From an uncultured Oscillospiraceae bacterium (lineage in GTDB: Bacteria; Bacillota; Clostridia; Oscillospirales; Acutalibacteraceae), in NCBI GenBank assembly GCA_900547305.1, contig URGH01000082.1:1-9487 (forward strand): 9,487 bases of DNA. Reading direction: 5' to 3'. The notes under the pieces were generated by a model. It was given only the letters and a program-made list of their open reading frames with translations, made no database searches and was not told the DNA's origin. This document shows positions 5,846 to 9,487 of this stretch, piece after piece; within the stretch, counting starts at the first letter, position 1; each line of letters opens with the position of its first letter. Position numbers and translations under genes: made by a program.

Positions 5846-8800
5846 GTGTATAAGAGTATATCCCCGAATCTTAACTTCGTGGAAGAGGAAAAAAAGGTTG
5901 AAAAATTTTGGGAAGACGAAAATATATTTGAAAAGAGCATAGCCGAGCGCGAGGGTGATAAGCCCTATGTGTTTTATGACGGCCCGCCCACCGCAAACGG
6001 CAAGCCGCACATAGGTCATGTGCTGACCCGCGTTATAAAGGATATGATTCCGCGCTACCGCACTATGAAAGGCTATATGGTGCCGAGAAAAGCGGGATGG
6101 GATACCCACGGTCTGCCCGTTGAGCTTGAGGTTGAAAAGCTTTTGGGGCTTGACGGCAAGGAGCAGATTGAGCAGTACGGCTTAGAGCCGTTTATTGAGC
6201 ACTGCAAGGAAAGCGTTTGGAAGTACAAGGGCATGTGGGAGGATTTCTCAAAAACCGTCGGTTTCTGGGCGGATATGGAGCACCCCTATGTTACCTACGA
6301 TAATAATTTTATAGAGTCGGAATGGTGGGCGCTTAAAAAGATTTATGAAAAGGGTCTTTTATATAAGGGCTTTAAAATCGTGCCTTACTGCCCCCGCTGC
6401 GGTACTCCGCTTTCTTCGCACGAGGTGGCTCAGGGGTATAAAAACGTTAAGGAGCGCAGCGCGGTAGTCCGCTTTAAGGTTGTGGGCGAGGACGCATACT
6501 TCCTTGCATGGACCACTACCCCGTGGACGCTACCCTCGAACGTGGCGCTTTGCGTAAACCCCGAAGAAACCTACTGCAAGGTAAAAGCGGCGGACGGCTA
6601 CACCTACTATATGGCAAAGGCGCTGCTTGATAAGGTGCTGGGCAAGCTTGCGACCGAAGATAAGCCCGCTTATGAGATTATTGAGGAATACAAGGGCAGC
6701 GAGCTTGAATATAAAGAATATGAGCCGCTTTTTGATTTTGTAAAGCCCGTTTGCGAAAAGCAAAATAAAAAGGGTCATTATATCACCTGCGACACCTACG
6801 TTACCATGACCGACGGTACGGGCATAGTTCATATAGCGCCCGCTTTCGGTGAAGACGACGCAAAGGTGGGCAGACGTTACGACCTGCCGTTTGTTCAGTT
6901 TGTTGACGGTAAGGGAAATCTTACCGAAGAAACCCCCTATGCGGGCATATTCGTAAAGAAAGCCGACCCGCTTGTTTTAAAGGATTTAGACGAAAAGGGC
7001 TTACTTTTCGACACGCCCAAGTTCGAGCATGATTATCCCTATTGCTGGCGCTGCGATACACCGCTTATCTACTATGCGCGCGAATCGTGGTTTATAAAAA
7101 TGACCGACGTGCGCGACGACCTTATCCGCAATAACGACACAATTAACTGGATACCCGAAAGCATAGGCAAGGGGCGTTTCGGCGATTGGCTTAAAAACGT
7201 TCAGGATTGGGGCATTTCGCGCAACCGCTATTGGGGCACGCCGCTCAATATTTGGCAGTGCGAGTGCGGGCATATGCACTCTGTAGGCAGTATTGCGGAA
7301 TTAAAGGAAATGTCCGATAACTGCCCCGATAATATCGAGCTGCACCGCCCGTATATAGACGCGGTGACCATAAAGTGCCCCCACTGCGGCAAGCAGATGC
7401 ACAGAGTGCCCGAGGTTATAGACTGCTGGTTCGACTCAGGCTCAATGCCGTTTGCGCAGCACCATTATCCCTTTGAAAATAAGGAGCTGTTTGAATCGCA
7501 GTTCCCCGCGGACTTTATTTCCGAGGCGGTTGACCAGACCCGCGGCTGGTTCTATTCGCTGCTTGCAATCTCTACCCTTATTTTCAACAAGGCGCCTTAT
7601 AAAAACGTTATAGTTTTGGGCCATGTACAGGATGAAAACGGGCAGAAAATGAGTAAATCAAAGGGCAACGCGGTTGACCCGTTTGAGGCGCTTGAAAAGT
7701 TCGGTGCGGACGCTATCCGCTGGTATTTCTACACCAATTCAGCCCCGTGGCTGCCCAACCGTTTCCACGATAAGGCGGTAACAGAGGGTCAGCGCAAGTT
7801 TATGGGCACGCTTTGGAATACCTACGCTTTCTATGTGCTTTACGCTAATATAGACGAATTTGACCCCACAAAGTATTCTCTTGAAAACTGCAAGCTTACC
7901 GTTATGGATAAATGGCTTTTATCAAAGCTTAATTCAATGGTAAAGGAGGTTGACGAAAACCTGAATAACTACCGCATACCCGAGGCGGCAAGGGCCTTGC
8001 AGGAATTTACGGACGATATGAGCAACTGGTACGTTCGCCGCGGCAGAGAGAGATATTGGGTTCAGGGCTTGCCCGAGGATAAGATAGCGGCTTATATGAC
8101 CCTTTACACCGCGCTTGTTACCACTGCTAAGGCTGCGGCGCCTATGATTCCGTTTATGACCGAGAGCATTTATCAAAACCTTGTTCGCAGCGTTGATAAA
8201 TCCGCGCCCGAGAGCATACACCTCTGCGCTTTCCCCACCGTGGACGAAAAGGCTATTGATAAAGAGCTTGAGGATAAAATGGATAAGGTTCTTGAAATAG
8301 TTGTTTTGGGCAGAGCTGCCAGAAACGGCTCGGCGCTTAAAAACCGCCAGCCCCTTGCCACTATGTATGTTAAGCTTGACGGAGAGCTTGACAGCTTTTA
8401 TACCGATATTATTCGTGACGAGCTTAATATAAAGAATGTAAGTTTTACCGATAAGGTAGACGATTTTGTAACCTATCAGTTCAAGCCGCAGCTTAAAACC
8501 GTAGGTCCTAAATTCGGCAAGCAGTTAAACGAGATAAGAGCGGCGCTGACAGAGCTTGACGGCACTGCGGCTAAAAAGGAGCTTGACGAAAACGGAAAAA
8601 TCGTTTTATCGCTCCCGTCGGGCGAAGTAACCCTTGAAACCGGGGACCTGCTGATAGAAGCCAAGCAAAAGGTCGGTTTTTACACCGTAAGCGACCGCGG
8701 AATCACCGTTGCGATAGATACCACCCTTACAAAAGAACTTATTGAAGAGGGCTTTGTGCGTGAACTGATAAGCAAAATTCAGACTATGCGCAAAGAGGCG

Positions 8801-8995
8801 GGCTTTAACGTAACCGACCATATAAGCGTAACCGTAAATGGCAGCGAAAAGGTTGTGGATATTGCCCTTTCAAAGAAAGCGGATATTGCGGGCGACACGC
8901 TTGCCGACGCGATAAACGTCGCCGAGCCCGCAGGCTACACCAAGGAATGGGATATTAACGGCGAAAAGGTTACAATAGGCGTAGAAAAGGTATAA
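5846..8995 (+). CDS. ileS: Isoleucyl-tRNA synthetase, eukaryote-like (type 2) class
   Basis: This 1049-residue cytosolic class Ia synthetase charges tRNA-Ile. From the GTG at 5846 it begins MYKSISPNLNFVEEEKKVEKFW. The first signature, YDGPPTANGKPHIGH, ends in HIGH at 55-58, and KMSKS is at 601-605. The CP1 editing domain, which clears mischarged valine, lies at roughly 205-405 with WTTTPWTLPSN (222-232) and GTGIVHIAPAFGEDD (324-338). DQTRGWFYSLL (563-573) and NWYVRRGRERYW (727-738) lead into the anticodon-binding region, followed by a long C-terminal extension. YDGPP, GWDTHGLPVE and the NWYVRR block resemble type 2 and eukaryotic IleRS rather than the E. coli type (HDGPPYANG, GWDCHGLPIE). Cysteines at 182/185 and 511/514 could bind metal. 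Type 2 enzymes tend to resist mupirocin; that is inference here. The gene is preceded by a T-box leader with an ATC specifier. Confidence 0.97.
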   Translation: MYKSISPNLNFVEEEKKVEKFWEDENIFEKSIAEREGDKPYVFYDGPPTANGKPHIGHVLTRVIKDMIPRYRTMKGYMVPRKAGWDTHGLPVELEVEKLLGLDGKEQIEQYGLEPFIEHCKESVWKYKGMWEDFSKTVGFWADMEHPYVTYDNNFIESEWWALKKIYEKGLLYKGFKIVPYCPRCGTPLSSHEVAQGYKNVKERSAVVRFKVVGEDAYFLAWTTTPWTLPSNVALCVNPEETYCKVKAADGYTYYMAKALLDKVLGKLATEDKPAYEIIEEYKGSELEYKEYEPLFDFVKPVCEKQNKKGHYITCDTYVTMTDGTGIVHIAPAFGEDDAKVGRRYDLPFVQFVDGKGNLTEETPYAGIFVKKADPLVLKDLDEKGLLFDTPKFEHDYPYCWRCDTPLIYYARESWFIKMTDVRDDLIRNNDTINWIPESIGKGRFGDWLKNVQDWGISRNRYWGTPLNIWQCECGHMHSVGSIAELKEMSDNCPDNIELHRPYIDAVTIKCPHCGKQMHRVPEVIDCWFDSGSMPFAQHHYPFENKELFESQFPADFISEAVDQTRGWFYSLLAISTLIFNKAPYKNVIVLGHVQDENGQKMSKSKGNAVDPFEALEKFGADAIRWYFYTNSAPWLPNRFHDKAVTEGQRKFMGTLWNTYAFYVLYANIDEFDPTKYSLENCKLTVMDKWLLSKLNSMVKEVDENLNNYRIPEAARALQEFTDDMSNWYVRRGRERYWVQGLPEDKIAAYMTLYTALVTTAKAAAPMIPFMTESIYQNLVRSVDKSAPESIHLCAFPTVDEKAIDKELEDKMDKVLEIVVLGRAARNGSALKNRQPLATMYVKLDGELDSFYTDIIRDELNIKNVSFTDKVDDFVTYQFKPQLKTVGPKFGKQLNEIRAALTELDGTAAKKELDENGKIVLSLPSGEVTLETGDLLIEAKQKVGFYTVSDRGITVAIDTTLTKELIEEGFVRELISKIQTMRKEAGFNVTDHISVTVNGSEKVVDIALSKKADIAGDTLADAINVAEPAGYTKEWDINGEKVTIGVEKV

Positions 8996-9016
8996 ACCGA
9001 AAGGAGTACCCCTTAA

Positions 9017-9358
9017 ATGAACGATGAAATTTACAGTGACGAGGGCTTTGAGGACATAAGCTCCTCAACTTTGCCCAAAACAAAGAGCAGCCTGAAGGCT
9101 GTAACCGAAAATTACGGAAACGGAGTTTTCAGGCACCTGGATAAAATAATAAAGGCTATATCCTTTATAGTGGCGCTTATGATACTGCTGGTTTTCGCCG
9201 CGGTTGCCGCCGTGCTTATTATGCTTGATAAGATTTTCGCCATAGTTGCGGTGGGAGTTTTTATTGTGGGTATAGTGCTTTCAATAATAATTCTTTTCTT
9301 AATTTACGCTGTGGGTCACCTTATCTCGCAGAATAACGAGATAATAAGAAGATTATAA
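9017..9358 (+). CDS. Small two-helix membrane protein, function unknown
   Basis: This 113-residue protein was not recognised. Residues 1-45 are hydrophilic, acidic at first (MNDEIYSDEGFEDISSS) and then lysine-rich. Two hydrophobic helices follow at about 46-70 and 73-99, separated only by a short DK turn, and the protein ends with polar HLISQNNEIIRRL. There is no cleavable signal peptide. The layout suggests a membrane hairpin with both ends on the same, probably cytoplasmic, side. It starts 21 nt after the ileS stop with AAGGAG (9001-9006) upstream, so it is probably co-transcribed with ileS and would share its T-box control. No catalytic or binding motif is visible. Codon use resembles its neighbours, and the RBS and helices support a real gene. 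Confidence 0.75.
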   Translation: MNDEIYSDEGFEDISSSTLPKTKSSLKAVTENYGNGVFRHLDKIIKAISFIVALMILLVFAAVAAVLIMLDKIFAIVAVGVFIVGIVLSIIILFLIYAVGHLISQNNEIIRRL

Positions 9359-9362
9359 AAAT

Positions 9363-9481
9363 CAAAAGGCTCCCCTGTGTAAGGGGAGCTGGCAGCCGAA
9401 TGGCTGACTGAGGGGTTGTCAAGGGCTGAATACCCCTCAGTCACTAACGTGACAGCCGCTGACGGCGGCTGTCTCCTTTTG
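9363..9481. repeat. Hairpin-rich intergenic repeat element, about 119 nt
   Basis: The element is bounded by complementary ends CAAAAGG (9363-9369) and CCTTTTG (9475-9481). Inside are GCTCCCC/GGGGAGC (9369-9375 with 9383-9389), CAGCC/GGCTG (9393-9397 with 9402-9406), a 12-bp stem TGACTGAGGGGT (9405-9416) with its complement (9432-9443), and GACAGCCGC/GCGGCTGTC (9451-9459 with 9465-9473). GTCAC/GTGAC (9440-9453) is an alternative to the third stem. The stems CTCCCC-GGGGAG and CTGAGGGG resemble an intergenic repeat abundant in gut clostridia; this is from memory and not checked by search. It begins 4 nt after the last gene and may end its transcript. It could be a non-autonomous mobile repeat. 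No transposase is present. Confidence 0.75.
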
Positions 9482-9487
9482 TCGCTG

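Noticed and set aside
5546..6109. 187-codon open frame on the minus strand across the ileS leader and start
   Set aside because: It is antisense to the leader and the ileS signature region, is composed of low-complexity antisense sequence and matches no family I recognise.
9363..9487. CRISPR array or tRNA gene in the terminal repeat
   Set aside because: There are no regularly spaced direct repeats with spacers, and the stems do not form a cloverleaf with the conserved tRNA loops.

Overview
The window looks like ordinary chromosomal housekeeping DNA from a Gram-positive anaerobe of the Clostridia, most like gut Oscillospirales/Ruminococcaceae. The evidence is protein-level family resemblance, strong GGAGG-type ribosome binding sites, a T-box-like leader in front of ileS, and a structured intergenic repeat at the right edge of a kind common in gut clostridia. 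The taxonomic call is inference. Every gene is on the + strand.

Left part (1-3279): the 3' end of a GH35 beta-galactosidase gene runs into the window, followed after 3 nt by rsfS (ribosome silencing factor) and after another 3 nt by leuS (leucyl-tRNA synthetase). The three are packed as if co-transcribed.

Middle (3280-5540): a promoter with an extended -10 precedes secG (protein export channel). rpsU follows (ribosomal protein S21, 58 codons), and the unit ends at a strong intrinsic terminator. A second strong promoter, with an inverted repeat at its predicted start site, drives rsmD (16S rRNA methyltransferase), coaD (coenzyme A synthesis; overlaps rsmD by 4 nt) and an uncharacterised coiled-coil protein.

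Right part (5541-9487): a non-coding leader of about 300 nt precedes ileS. It has T-box stem I features, an Ile (ATC) specifier, a T-box-like TGGT and a terminator hairpin just before the ileS ribosome binding site. This implies control of ileS by uncharged tRNA-Ile. The true ileS start is the GTG at 5846, not the in-frame ATG at 5771 inside the leader. IleS resembles the eukaryote-like (type 2) class. A small two-helix membrane protein of unknown function follows, then a roughly 119-nt hairpin-rich repeat.

The functional theme is translation and its regulation: two class Ia synthetases, a ribosome hibernation factor, S21 and an rRNA methylase, with protein export and CoA synthesis. No novel defence or mobile system is visible. 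The most interesting items are the divergent T-box leader, the inverted repeat at the rsmD promoter and the terminal repeat.
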